From the NCBI GenBank assembly GCA_023078685.1, contig JALGAS010000002.1, forward strand, positions 6,448,001 to 6,512,000: a stretch of 64,000 bases of DNA, read 5' to 3'. The notes below the pieces were generated by a model. That model saw only the letters and a list, made by a program, of their open reading frames with translations. It was not told the origin of the DNA and searched no databases. The stretch is from Neopestalotiopsis rosae. Lineage: Eukaryota; Ascomycota; Sordariomycetes; Amphisphaeriales; Sporocadaceae. The position numbers and the translations under genes are program-made. Below, piece by piece: positions 11,225-22,212 of this stretch (position 1 is its first letter; each line of letters opens with the position of its first letter).

Positions 11225-14200
11225 TTAGCAAGTGTCGGCACTCAACTCCCGGTCGTGCCTCCCCCACTCCAAATCGTCATCTCCGTATCCACGGCGGGCT
11301 CTGGGGCTCTTGGCCGATACTGTGTATCGTGTCTTGGATAAGATACTGGTAGCCGTCTTGGTTTTGACCAGATCCAGTTCGGTCGAAGGAAGGATGCCCA
11401 TTTCCACAGCGTCCGACTTCATCGTACCGTTTGTCCTAATCATGGACAGGGGAGGGCTGGGCTGATTACGCTGGAACACCGGTGAGTGGAGTGGACTTGT
11501 TGAGGAAGCTTCCAGTAAGCGCGTTTCCACTCCTCCTCCTTGTATATCATCATCAGCACCGTTGTTCTCTTGCCCGGCGTTGCTACGATTGAACACACGC
11601 CTCATCAGGGCACCAAACCCGGCAAATGCTCTCGTGATATCGACGACAGTAAAGGCCATGAAGATGAAGACGACCGAAATGGCCAGACCACCGCCAAAAG
11701 TCCACGTCGCGACATAGTCGCTGTCCAGATTGCTGAAAGAATCCATATTAATACCAAAATAGGCAGCAATGAACGACATGGGCAAGAAGATAATGGTAAC
11801 AATGGTGAATACCATGACCGTCTGGCCCTCTCTTGCCGCAGCCAAGGCTTGTTCACTGGCGAAACGGGCCTCGAGAGCATTGCTGTGCTTCTGCTTCAGG
11901 TCTAGAAGGTCTGTCAGCGACTGGTATAGGCGCTCAGCTTGTTCATCCATGGTCTGAATGTCGCGCTTGTGGACCTTGAGGTGGCGTTCTTGCTCGAGAG
12001 TGCGCTTGCGGATGTCGACGACGTGCATGTTGTTGGCATGGTTGCGCATCAAGCGGGTCGAAACGGCGCTGAGACTGAGCTCCTCAATCAAGCAGTTCTT
12101 CAGGTCGCCCAGCGTCCACAACTGCGAGTTGAGGATCATGGTCAAGATGTTGAGCTCATCGCGGATGTCGCGCACTTCAGTCAGAAGCGATGTCTCGATT
12201 CCAATGTCAAGAAGCCTGTCGAAGGAGTTGGACTCTTCTGTAGAAGACTTCTTGTTCTTGTTCTTACTGCTGCGCAGCTTGGATCGACGAGAGGGACGAG
12301 CCCACTGTTTGCTGAGGGACGACGCTCGCTCAAAATGGTGGAAGAGGTGAGTCAGATCTTCCGTAACGCGACCGACGGAACTCTCAAACATGTCGAGAAA
12401 TTGGTAGTCCTGATCATCGGCTCGATGTCGAGAGAACATACCAGAGCAGCGTCCAGAAACCAGGATAGCCAGGTGGTAGACACTGCGGACGGGTGGTCGG
12501 GTTTTGGCATTCATCTCGCCTACAATGCCGTCTAGCACTCCTAGTGGGTCCTTTTGATTTCGCAGGTCCCAACGCTCAGGGAAACATGTAATTATGAGGT
12601 CCTTGTTCAGAACGAGAACCCACAGCTGGTCCACCATGAAGACCTTACGTTCGTGGCCATGCGCCTCGCAGTAGCGATAGACGACCTGGTCGCGGTCACG
12701 GGCCGACGTATCAATACCTCGATAGAAGAATTGGTCGAGTGTTCTTCTGGGATGAAGTGAGGGCTTATTATTCAGGTACGCCTCTAGAAGCAGCAGGTCG
12801 GGTGTCTTGTCGCGGGAGCTCGCGTGGCTGGCCGACGACACGATTTTGATGGCATCCATCATCTTCCGACGGCTCTCATCTGTCTCATAGTGGAGGTACG
12901 GCATGAACATGACGATCTTGCCATCACCACCGGGTATTCCCTGATTGAGAGTCAATTGGGACAGATTGCTCGTGCTTCGCCGCATATCCTTCATTTTTAT
13001 AGGCATTGGGCTGGCGAGCGTGTCGTCCCCTCCTCCTCCCGGAAGGGCATCTCCGTCCTCATCGCCAGGATGCTGAGATGATATTCGCTGGCAGAAAGGT
13101 CTCATATAGTTGGCGTGCGGGAACGGGCCGCGATGCTCTTGCTCGAGGCATTTCATCAGAGCCTTGAAACCTTCGAGGTCGCGGCATCCTGATTCAATGA
13201 ACCAGTTGATCATGAGTGTTTCGACCCAAGCAAGCTGAATAATAAATCAGAAAAGATTTCTCAAACAAAGCAGACAGGAAGTGAATGAGCTTACATTGTT
13301 GGCAGGAAGATGTATCCATTTGAACTCGCTCTTGGCGTGTCCTGGAGGTCCATCTGTCCAGAGTGGAACTGCAGGTTGACTGTTCTTTTCATCCCACCTA
13401 TATAGCAAGTCAAAGACCGGAGGCTTAGAAATGCGTTGCTTCTCACCAAAATCCTTGAACTCGACAACAGTCGCGTTAAAGGCTTGAGCGGCTTCGTGCA
13501 TTGATTTTGGCAGGCGGTGACTGTTATGACCAGGAGATAGGAGCTCGACCAACTCGTCGTGGCCACGCTCTGCGGCACACAGCCAGGCGGCGCGACCGAA
13601 CGTGTCCTTGATGCCCATGTTGGCTTCCGGACAAGACCAAATGAGTTGTGCTACCTCTTCAAAGCCATTGAACGCGGCCCAGTGCAGGGCAGTCATGCCA
13701 TTGGAAAGTGTGGCGTTGATATCGGCGCCAGCATTGAGCAGAACCTGCACGATGGTGGTCAAACCCTTCTGGGCGGCATTATGTAGAGGCCGCCATCCTC
13801 CATCACTAGCTGCGTTGGCATCAGCACCATGCTGCAGAAGAAGCTGTAGCATCTCCTCTCGGGGCTTCTTAAGCGCAGAGGTCTTGTCGCCACTACTTCT
13901 GCCACCGCCGTTGCTGCTGTCGACAATCAAGTGCAAAGCCGTACGGCCACGGTTATTGACAGCCGATGCATTGGCACCCTTTTCCAACAGTGTCTGGGCG
14001 AGTTCGTAATTGCGGTTGGTGGCAGCCCAGAGCAGCGGCGTTCGGCCGATGCGGTCTTTTGCCTCGAGGTTGGCTCCGTGGTCCGCAAGCAGCGATGCTG
14101 TTTCCATGGACTTGAAGTTGGGGTTGATGGCAATGGCCAATAAGGGAGTACGTCCGTCTCGGTCCTGCGCATCGACGCGTGCTCCCTTCGCCAAGAGCAA

Positions 14201-14677
14201 CGCGGCAATGGCGTGGAAGCCCTTTATGCTAGCAGCGAACAGTGGCGTCTGCCAGGTGCGCGACTCCCGTGCCTCGAGCTCTGGCCCATGCTTGAGAAGC
14301 TCCTCGACAATGGCGCGCTGGCCCGCCTGAGCAGCCCGGTATAGTGGCGGAAACTCGTCATGGGCACCGGCATTGACTTCAGCGCCATGGTGTAGCAGAA
14401 GTCGAATGACACCGATTTGATGTCGCGCAGAAGCCTTTTGCAACGCTTTGCGCAGTGCTGCCTTGTCCTTCTCGTCGATCCATGGCTCGTGTTCCGTCAA
14501 CAAGTGACGCACGCGTTCCTCGTTTCCTCGTGCACAGGCAGCAGTTAGCTCGCGCTGGTACTGGTCGCGTTGTGTGACCGTGGCGCTCGAGCCCTGCGTT
14601 GTCGTCGTGACCTGGCTGCCTTTGCTCTCCAGTCGTCGTCCATCGTGCCCAGCGCTCTTGTTGTTGCGTCTAGCCAT
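11225..14677 (-). CDS. Ankyrin-repeat CorA-like membrane protein
   Basis: Fusion protein of 1130 aa from two exons (14677-13295 and 13234-11225; 60-bp intron, GTAAGC...TTCAG, phase 0). An ATG at 14710 would add 11 residues. Residues about 40-380 carry roughly nine ankyrin repeats, seen as DGRTPLL, GRTALHL, GWRPLHNAA and MTALHWAAFNG units. The middle contains the FKWIHLPANNLAWVE segment usual in fungal CorA-like proteins. The C-terminal part has a long helical stalk and two membrane segments (TIVTIIFLPMSFIAAYFGIN and WTFGGGLAISVVFIFMAFTV). The magnesium-channel GMN signature is GIN here (Asn near 957), so ion selectivity is uncertain. The tail is Ser/Pro-rich and probably cytosolic. The ankyrin part may sense or tether partners; function is unknown. 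Confidence 0.88.
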
Positions 14678-15829
14678 CGGTGACCAGACTGTGTGCAATG
14701 ACGAGAACACTGGAGGAATTCCATTCTGTCACGCGAGCACTTGGCGCCATGCTTTTCTCTCATTTTCTCTCCCATGTGTTGGTCAACCGACTCGGTGCAT
14801 CGAGTCGTTTTGCATTGTTGACGGGTAATTGAGGACTGCTAGTGGGGTGACATCCTGTCAACGAGACTCCATTTACAGGGGCCTGCGATATGTCGTTTCC
14901 CCCCTTTTCTTCCTGCGCTAGCTGGGGCAAAACGGGAAAACACCGCGACAGGTTAGGGAACAAGGATACTGGTCGTGATGGCGAGACTGGTGACTGGTTA
15001 CTTTAATTATATACACACTTGTAAGGACTGGGTTCTCCCCTTTTTTGTTGTTTCGTCAAACATCGAGGACGAAGAAGATGCCAATCTCTGGTGGAGTAAC
15101 AAGTGCCGACTCCCGTAGCGGCCGGGTTTTCTACTGCTGTTTCAAGGTTTCGGACATTTCTGTCAGTACTGTAGTACTAACAGACGGCTATGATCCAGGC
15201 CCTATGACCCCGCTAGGTTCACCCGCTAAGAAATTTCCATTTTAAGTCATGCTCAATGCTAAGCACCCCGGATCAGCAAGTCATTGACAATTGACTGAGC
15301 TGTCGGGCGATATTGTCCGCTAAAACGGCACCGACCCCTGTGCCGCAAGCATTCGGTGCTTAAACAACCATGATGACCCATACCATAGATCTTGAGACCA
15401 GGCACTTTCCACAGCACGTCCTGGTAAAACTAGATTCGGCTTCCCGATCGCAAATTGCGATTACAATGCTAGTCTTGGTACATATTACACAGTAATCCTT
15501 TCTCTGTATTCATTATCAAGCTCACTGGATCACTTGGGCCCGTCCGGGCAGTGCGAATTTCAGTCTCTGTTGTAGTATGCAGCGCTAGATTAAAGTCTCA
15601 TCGTCAATAGGTACCTAGGTATGTATGCAATGCCAATGCTTTGAAAATCCCGTCCTGTTTATTTCCGACATCTGTACCTATAATAGGATGTGTTCTTCAA
15701 ATTGAGGTCACGCCATAGCGGTTGACTACCGGTTTTCCCAGTAATGTGATTCCTGTGCTGACCGGAAGAATATATTTAATTGGATAAGAACTACGTGCAT
15801 TCTCGAAGACATTGGACTCATGAGACTAC
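14678..15829. other. Intergenic region, no gene recognised
   Basis: About 1.15 kb. It includes the promoter side of the ankyrin-CorA gene and the 3' side of the NACHT-ankyrin relic. A GTACCTAGGTATG palindromic motif lies at about 15610-15623. No plausible ORF is seen. Confidence 0.5.
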
Positions 15830-18800
15830 TCAGAATTGGCGTGTCGTCGGGTCAAGGCTTATTGAGAACGCGTATCTTCTTCTGATACGCGGAGTACTTG
15901 AAGGACTGGCAAAACACGGCATGCCTGCCGAGTCTTTGAAAGTGCCAAAACGAGCCCCAGCCTGTGTCAATAACTTCATTGTCTCCCTCCGATTTGAGTG
16001 GTTTGCTCTCTCTATCGCATAATCAAAACTGCAATCCCGACAAATAGCATTGGGCCTGGCACCATTATCCAGCAAGAGCTTAAGTATCGTCGTGTCGTCG
16101 TACTCTGCTGCACGGCACAAAGCACGAGTATCAGTATCGAGATTAGCGTCTGCTTTCCTTTTGAGAAGCATTTCAACACAATCAGCGTTCTTCTTCTTGA
16201 CCGCTTCGAACAGTGCTGTTGATCTGTAAACCTTCGGCCCAGAAAGGGGGTCGTCTTCGATAACTTGAAAAACCCTGTTGATTTCACAGCCCAGATCAAC
16301 CAGTCTAGCACATGTTAGAGTATGGCCATGGCGCGCGGCGATTGCAAGAAGACTTCAACGCGTCGCATTGGTTTTCTCCAGATCAAGGTGTCCTATTCCG
16401 CGTTTGTCTAGCAACGGAAAAAGTCCTAGTGCTACGAGGCCAAAAATTGAGTTGTCCGCAGGAAGGGCATCCGTGTATATATCGTATCCCCCAGCCGCTG
16501 CGCTTTGTATCCATTTCTGGTATTGGGGGCTGGGCTTGTAGGTTAGTTTGCCAGTAGGTAGAAAAGGCTGGAGAAGCTGTAAGACCTGTGGCCGCTTGAT
16601 CGGGAGGTGTTGTGTGGTCTTGACATGAGACATCCAATAATTGTCAACATAGGATTGGAGAAAACTTTGTGGATCCGGCTCAGGGCTCTGGGAAGTTGAA
16701 GATGAGTCGTCGCACCGTTTCAACATCCGAGCAGGATATCCTATACTCCTTGGCCACTCTTCGTAGCTAATGAATAGCAGGACCAGCAGTATGGCCAAGT
16801 CGACCTGAGCCGAATTGCCTACCCAGTACCCGAGTCTCTCGTTTTGCACGTCCTGGAAATATTCATCTACAGACGCATGGGCGAATTTCCAATGACCATT
16901 GGTGTCTTTGGAAATGAGATGGCGACATATGCTTTCTATTTCTGCTTCCTCCGCGCGATCGTCGATCTGGAGTGTGCCATCAGGACTCTGACCCAGCTGG
17001 ATGACTGACAAGAGTGCCTCAGTGGACAATGGCTCATATGCGAATGTGACCCATTTGACAGCCCTCTGCAAATACGTCCTATCTGACCCTTCATTTCTGT
17101 CGTAGAGTTGATCATATATGTCCGCTAGACCTTTTGGGAGGTTGTCTAGTCGTTCGAGGATTGCTGGCCAACTCCTGCAATTTTTTAGTTGCTCCATCTG
17201 GAGATATGCCCATCTGAACCTGCAACGCCTCATTAACGGTGTTTCAAGCGTTTGATCAACCATGTAGTACTTACATCCCATTAGCACCACCCGTCAGTCT
17301 GTCAATAAGGTGCCTCTGTTTATCCGCGCTATATCTGTTGAAATTTCGTTTTGTTTCCTTTTCGACAAACTTTTCAATGTCGGCCTGATTTTCGGAACCA
17401 ATGTTGATCTCGAGAAAAGGTTATTGATACTCGGTAGCACGGAAAGTCTTGCGGATATGGTCTTCATTTCGGCTTGATACGAAGACATGTACTAACCCGC
17501 TTGATATCCGTACTAGATTCGTGAGAGCAATAATGATCTCACACGCATCCCATTCCGGAAACTCGTCAAGGCCATCGAGGATAAGAAACGTGTGTGAGAC
17601 CTCATTTACGAAGTCGAGCAAGAGGTTTTCACATTCCTTGTAGCTGAGAAAAGTCCTGTGAGCTTTCTTTACATCCTCGATTCGTTGAATAAGGTTTATG
17701 TGTAGCTTTTCAGGACAGGACGGCAACATGAACAGTTGTTTGACGAAACTCTGGAAAACACATGTTGATGGTTGTTCTCGTGTCTCTTGGTCGGCCTTGC
17801 TGTAGTAGAAATAAGCCAGACCTGCACCAATCGCTGGGCTCTCTCTGGCGTTATTGTCCATGCAATTGTCAATGACATGTGATGCAAGTATAGTTTTGCC
17901 AGCGCCTACTGTTTTATCTTCTGGTGAGCTAACAATTACCGAAGAGGGCCAATGGTAAACAAACCTTGTCCTGTTAGCCACAGAACTTCCGACGACGCTG
18001 ACTGTGTCCATTGAAGAAATTTCCCATGTTGCAAAAGCCAATCGCCAGTTCCTATGAGCCTGTGTCGTCTTATTCCGTGGTGTAAATTACCCACATGGAC
18101 CTGACTGACAAAGTTCAGCGCGTGTTCGTAGACGGCTCTTGAGATCTTGTGGGCAAATTCTTGCAAAGGTCGATCCAAACAACCAAAACGCTCGAGTATC
18201 TCATCATGGTTGACCTTTCCCTGCTCGACGTGGCATGCATGCGCATCCTTGATAACGCGGTCTTCTGCGTCACGAAAATCTTTGATAAGTCCAACCACTT
18301 CCTCGGGGTTTTGTAAAGCGGACCAGAACCGTGCTATGTTGTTCTCCTCAACTTTACGCACAGCTTGAACCAAAAGCTTGAGGGCTTGCTTGTATGCCTC
18401 CACCAGGGCTTCTCGTAGATTGATCGAGGACTTGCAAGAGTCGTTGGAGCGCTCTCTCAAGAAGACATGCTCGTAGATAGCGCCACGTTCTACGAGCGGC
18501 AAAACCTTTTCAATGCAGCCCAGGACAGCGACCATTTCTGCGCATTGAGTCACGTTCGTCTAAGTAAACACGTCAGCATTCCCGCGGGCTGTATGCAGAA
18601 GTAAAGCTATAGTTACCTTGAGCAAAACCTTCAAAGCAGACCACACCGCTGAAGAAGGGGATGGAGCGAATTGAGAAGCAACGTCGCCGAGAACGGTGAG
18701 TATACTGATGACGCGCGCCGCGCAGTCTCTCCAGATGACCTCCTTGCCATGAATGTTTATGCTTGGGGTATCGACTTTGAAGGCGTCCCGCTTATCACGT

Positions 18801-19216
18801 ATGAGATCGATCAGCTGATCAATAGGGATAAGTGTGTCGGTCTGATCCAGCTGCTTGATCTTCTTTTTCGTCTCTTCGTCAGATTGCTCCAGTGCCACCT
18901 GCCAGAGTTCAGATGCGTCAATTGTAGAAGGCAGATGTTCCTCTTGTGCGGCTGCGGCCAATTCATGGTCTCTTTTTTCGACTTAATCAGGAATAACAGT
19001 ATTGGTACAATCACGCAACGTTTGTTCTGGAACTAGTAAGGTAGTCGTGGTCGTTGGTCTCACTGCTCTACTGCCGCTGTTCTGAGCACACGTCGTCCGT
19101 TCATCGATGGGCTTGGAATCCAGCGATTTTGATTGCCCGCTTGGCTTGAAACACGATGTGAAAATTGACAAGCAGCCATGATGAGTCGACTCAGTACATC
19201 GCTCAGGCTTCGCCAT
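15830..19216 (-). pseudogene. NACHT-ankyrin STAND (NLR-like) receptor gene with three in-frame stops
   Basis: Fungal STAND protein family, thought to act in non-self recognition and heterokaryon incompatibility. Four exons (19216-18617, 18559-17965, 17908-17275, 17219-15830) with good splice sites keep one frame for 1073 codons. Three stops interrupt it: TAA at 18983-18985 (codon 78), TAA at 17421-17423 (codon 561) and TGA at 16355-16357 (codon 898). Homology-like sequence continues unbroken across each stop. Order: a disordered start (MAKPERCTES), a helical N-terminal domain of the NACHT_N/Goodbye kind (ELWQVALEQ), the NACHT NTPase with Walker A GQVGAGKT (the 56-bp intron 17909-17964 ends just before it) and Walker B-like LILDGLDEF, a winged-helix-like region, then C-terminal ankyrin repeats (LLAIAARHGH, TALFEAVKKKNADCV). 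No frameshift is seen, so decay is by substitutions only. Sequencing error at three sites is unlikely but not excluded. Confidence 0.85.
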
Positions 19217-19733
19217 TCTTGTGCGCGTACGGACGTCAAATCGTGCTGTGAATGATTGTCCTGCAACAAACAGTAACTACCTCGGCCTTATGAAGGGGCG
19301 CGAAATGAGTATTGACGTCGAACACATCGCGAGGTGCACGCAAGGACCGCGCCCAACACCGCCAGTGCAAAGGCTGAGATCCAGTCGATTGCTCCTTTTC
19401 CAAATCCGGCTTCCCCTCTTTTCTCCAATGATACTATACAACGATTCGATGGACTTCGACCACTCCACGTCCAGAAAATCATATGCATCATTCCCCACAG
19501 CTACTGCCTTAGATGCAGCGCAGTTCGGAAGGTGTTGAGCCTGGGCTTCATGATAGGCTGGCTGGCTGCACTACTTCTTCCTCTTCTCTGACTGGAGTCT
19601 CCAACTTTGCCCAGGTCTGAGAACCCGAACTTTTCAAGGCTGAAAGTGCTTTTAATGGTGCAGGGAGCGACACAATCCAAGCCCTGCTGACGAGGCCACG
19701 GCGTGATCGATACCCGACCGTGACATCCTAGCA
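19217..19733. other. Intergenic region upstream of the NACHT relic
   Basis: About 520 bp. Short minus-strand ORFs include one with a hydrophobic segment (WISAFALAVLGAVLAC, near 19360), but it has no supported start or splicing. Nothing firm is seen. Confidence 0.4.
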
Positions 19734-20177
19734 TTACATCTCAATCTCCTTCCTCTTCTCCTCAGCCAACTCCGCGATGATCCTCAAGGCATCCTCTTCC
19801 CGTCCCTGCGGCACAAAAAGGTGATCGTGATAGAACCCACTAACAGGATTGACCCCCATACCATGAGCAGCTAGCCGCGTCGCCACGACAGCAATGAAGC
19901 CAACGGCGTCCAGGCTAGACGTGACATCGAGGGTGATTTTGCGGCAGGGAAAACAGTACTCGAGGCCGGCGGCCGTGGCATCTTCTTGGGTCAGGATGAC
20001 GGTGACGCCTTCCGAGTCGGCTTCCCGGAACAGCATTTGCACCTTGGACCACGGCGGCAGCTTGCCCTCGTCCCGGACCACGGCAAAGACGTAGACGGCC
20101 GGGTGGAGCGTCGCGGTGAGGGTGGCCAGGAGCTTGGCGAGGGACAGCTCGCCGGGGTGGCCGACTTGTTGTGACAT
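19734..20177 (-). CDS. ACT-domain protein (DUF2241-like)
   Basis: Small intronless gene, 147 aa. The ATG at 20177 (MSQQVGHPGE) was chosen over one 63 bp upstream because the family starts here. Recognisable family features are the opening helix with LAKLLATLTATLHPAVYVFA, a central VTVILTQEDA strand, LDVTSSLDAVGFIAVVATRL, and the well conserved VSGFYHDHLFVP signature. This is the bacterial and fungal family of two-ACT-fold small proteins, assumed to bind amino acids or other small ligands; no catalytic role is known. Same strand as the XanA-like gene, 278 bp downstream of its stop. It may belong to the dioxygenase group, but co-regulation is only inferred. Confidence 0.85.
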   Translation of the reverse strand: MSQQVGHPGELSLAKLLATLTATLHPAVYVFAVVRDEGKLPPWSKVQMLFREADSEGVTVILTQEDATAAGLEYCFPCRKITLDVTSSLDAVGFIAVVATRLAAHGMGVNPVSGFYHDHLFVPQGREEDALRIIAELAEEKRKEIEM

Positions 20178-20455
20178 TGTGGTATTGCTTTCCCCTTGCG
20201 AATAAGTGAAGGAACAAGAGATAGATTCAAAGATCTTCAATAGCCAGGAGAAAAGAAGGTTATGAGCAGACGCTTATAGCACTTGGGTACCGGCTAGAAG
20301 AGCTGCCCCACTAACCGACTACAAGTTCCCCACGATACGCCCTTCTGTCAATACGCAGATGCTAGCCTTGAAAATTCCGGAAGTGTCACTTTTGACCGGC
20401 ATTTCAATCGTGTAATTGATTCAGAATTTATTTCATTTATCATTCATATTCATAT

Positions 20456-21647
20456 TTATGCCTGCACACTCTCGACCAGCGGGCCCTGCGGCGGCCGACT
20501 AGCCGCCATGTTGCACTGGCGGAATATCCTCGTCTCGCCCTCGCCAAAGGAGCCGACAATCGAGTGCATGACGCCGTGGTTGTTGAAGAGCACCAGGTCG
20601 CCCTCGCGCCAGTCGTGCGGGTAGACGAGGTGGGGGTCGATGGCGCGGCGCTGCAGCTTATACACCAGCTCGCGCACCTCGGCCAGGTCCTCGAGCACGG
20701 TGCCGTCGGCCAGGTGCAGCCGCCGCACCGGCGTCGGGTACACCATGACGGCCAGCCGGCCGCTGACCGGGTTGCGCCACGCCATGGGGTACACGCGCAC
20801 CTTGGCGTCCTCGGCGGCGGGAAGCTGGTCCTCGGGCAGCTCGAGGCCGTCGGAGAAGAGGCCCAGGCCGTTGGACCGCGCCTTGGCCTTGCTCATCCAG
20901 ATGTACGGGTGCGCCGCGTACTCGACCCTGGTGCCGCGCACAAACGCCTTCTCGTCCTCGGACAGCAGGTCGTACAGGCGGTAGCCGCTGAAAAAGGCCG
21001 TGGTGCCGAGGGGCACGTCCATCTGCATGTCGGTGCCGTCGTCGTACAGCAGCGTCTGCCTCCGGCCGCCGGGCACCGACACGGCGAGCAGGGACGTTAC
21101 CAGCGGGGGGTCCAGGTCGTACATGGCTGAGTCAATGTGCCAGCGGTAAAAGTGGGTAAAGTCCGCATCCTTTTCGGCGGGTATGGGGTGCTTGTGAAAG
21201 GTCTTGTGGTGGGGGTGCTTGAGCTGGATATTCTCGAGGCCCTCAAAGGACTTGACATGGCCGTGGCCAATGACCTGGACTTGTGGCTGGTGGGGGATGG
21301 TCTTCAAGTCGGCGTGCAAGACGCTGCGCTTGTCAATGGATTTTCCATGACTGTAAATGTCTGTTTCGGGATCAAATCTCCTCGTCAGACTGTATTGTGC
21401 CTTTGGTGTGAGTTGCTTTTGGTTGCGGATGACTACAACTTGGTTCTCGTAAAGAGCGTGACGTAGCTTGTCAAAGTCATCATCTAATGGTGGAAAAGTT
21501 AGTTCCAAGTTTCTTGAAAGCCATTTTAAGATGCTGCAACCTACCACTCAAGTTCTCAAGGTCGAGCCCAGTGACTTCGGCACCGAAATCAATGTCCGAT
21601 CCAGGGGGACGGGTGATGGGTGTGCAGGTGAAAGATTCTGAAGCCAT
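20456..21647 (-). CDS. xanA: XanA-like Fe(II)/2-oxoglutarate dioxygenase (putative xanthine dioxygenase)
   Basis: TauD/TfdA-superfamily enzyme. The closest family I recognise is fungal xanthine dioxygenase, which oxidises xanthine to uric acid using 2-oxoglutarate and O2. Two exons (21647-21545, 21483-20456; 61-bp intron GTAGGT...ATTAG) give 376 aa. Family-specific segments are LTPKAQYSLTRRFDP, ADLKTIPHQPQVQVIGHG and IQLKHPHHKTFHK. The iron facial triad is visible as WHID (His150, Asp152) and HGVMHS (His341), with the C-terminal Arg of RIFRQCN for 2-oxoglutarate. Length is as expected. It is divergent from a second dioxygenase at 22213 with a shared 565-bp promoter, so both may respond to the same nitrogen or purine signal. 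Substrate assignment is by family resemblance only. Confidence 0.87.
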
Positions 21648-21754
21648 TTTGAAAGATATAAGCTAGTACTTGGTGGGAAATAAAGCATTGCATGCAACTG
21701 GATGGACATTCTTGGAGCGTCGAATACATATATTAAATCTTATCAGGTCCACGG

Positions 21755-21765
21755 CGGGTGAGTTG
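21755..21765 (+). promoter_or_regulatory. Candidate activator site, copy 1
   Basis: CGGGTGAGTTG. The identical 11-mer occurs inverted 310 bp away in the same promoter. The CGG triplet suits a Zn2Cys6 factor such as the one encoded at 23730-25790. Confidence 0.45.
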
Positions 21766-22074
21766 TGCAGCTCAACCGAGCCCAATTTGGTAGTATACAC
21801 TAAAATCCTGGTTCTGATTGGTTGTCATTATTTCCAGGGGCTGTGCCAAAAGTCCAGACTTGATTCAGCGAGTGGCTAAGCGTCGGGTGAGTCTCTCAGC
21901 TCGCCCGCTTATCCACATTTCCGGAGATAGTTGACCACTCCTATCCAATGATTTGTAACGGATTGCTTGTAAAGTCATTGGATTAGCATTTCAATTGACT
22001 ACCTAGTCTCATTTGTACTGGAGTCTTGCGAACGGGGCCAGATGAGACTACAATGTTGACACGGAAGAGTTGTC

Positions 22075-22085
22075 CAACTCACCCG
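22075..22085 (-). promoter_or_regulatory. Candidate activator site, inverted copy
   Basis: CAACTCACCCG on the plus strand is the exact reverse complement of the 21755-21765 motif. It lies 128 bp before the second dioxygenase ATG and runs into CCGCGG. Confidence 0.45.
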
Positions 22086-22212
22086 CGGTGGGTCTAGGGG
22101 ACTCGATTATAATAATGCGCTGCAAAGACAGTGAAAAGAGACAAAAGATGAGCCGCAGTTTTCCATTCCGCCATCAAATTGACTTTTCATAGCCATATAC
22201 CCCTCAAGCAAC

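Larger units (their letters stand above)
21648..22212. promoter_or_regulatory. Shared divergent promoter of the two dioxygenases
   Basis: A 565-bp region between the ATGs. It holds an 11-bp motif CGGGTGAGTTG at 21755-21765, the same 11-mer inverted at 22075-22085, and a 9-bp copy (CGGGTGAGT) at 21884-21892. GATA-type sites fitting HGATAR occur at 21739-21745 (minus strand) and 21925-21930, as expected for nitrogen-regulated purine use. The CCGCGG at 22083-22088 overlaps the inverted motif. Function is inferred. Confidence 0.6.

Noticed and set aside
16312..16366. A 55-nt GTTGAA...CTAG intron with a CTAAC branch that would remove the TGA of the NACHT gene
   Set aside because: It joins into the wrong frame and would delete the clear ankyrin segment LLAIAARHGH. 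The donor is also poor.
17921..17964. A 44-bp intron before the P-loop of the NACHT gene
   Set aside because: The acceptor 12 bp further (17909) restores a perfect Walker A GQVGAGKT and gives a normal 56-bp intron.
19277..19498. Minus-strand frames with a hydrophobic stretch upstream of the NACHT relic
   Set aside because: Two frames would have to be joined without a plausible intron, and no family is recognised.
20564..21130. Long plus-strand ORF antisense to the XanA-like gene
   Set aside because: Mirror frame of a GC-rich coding exon; the minus strand has the motifs.
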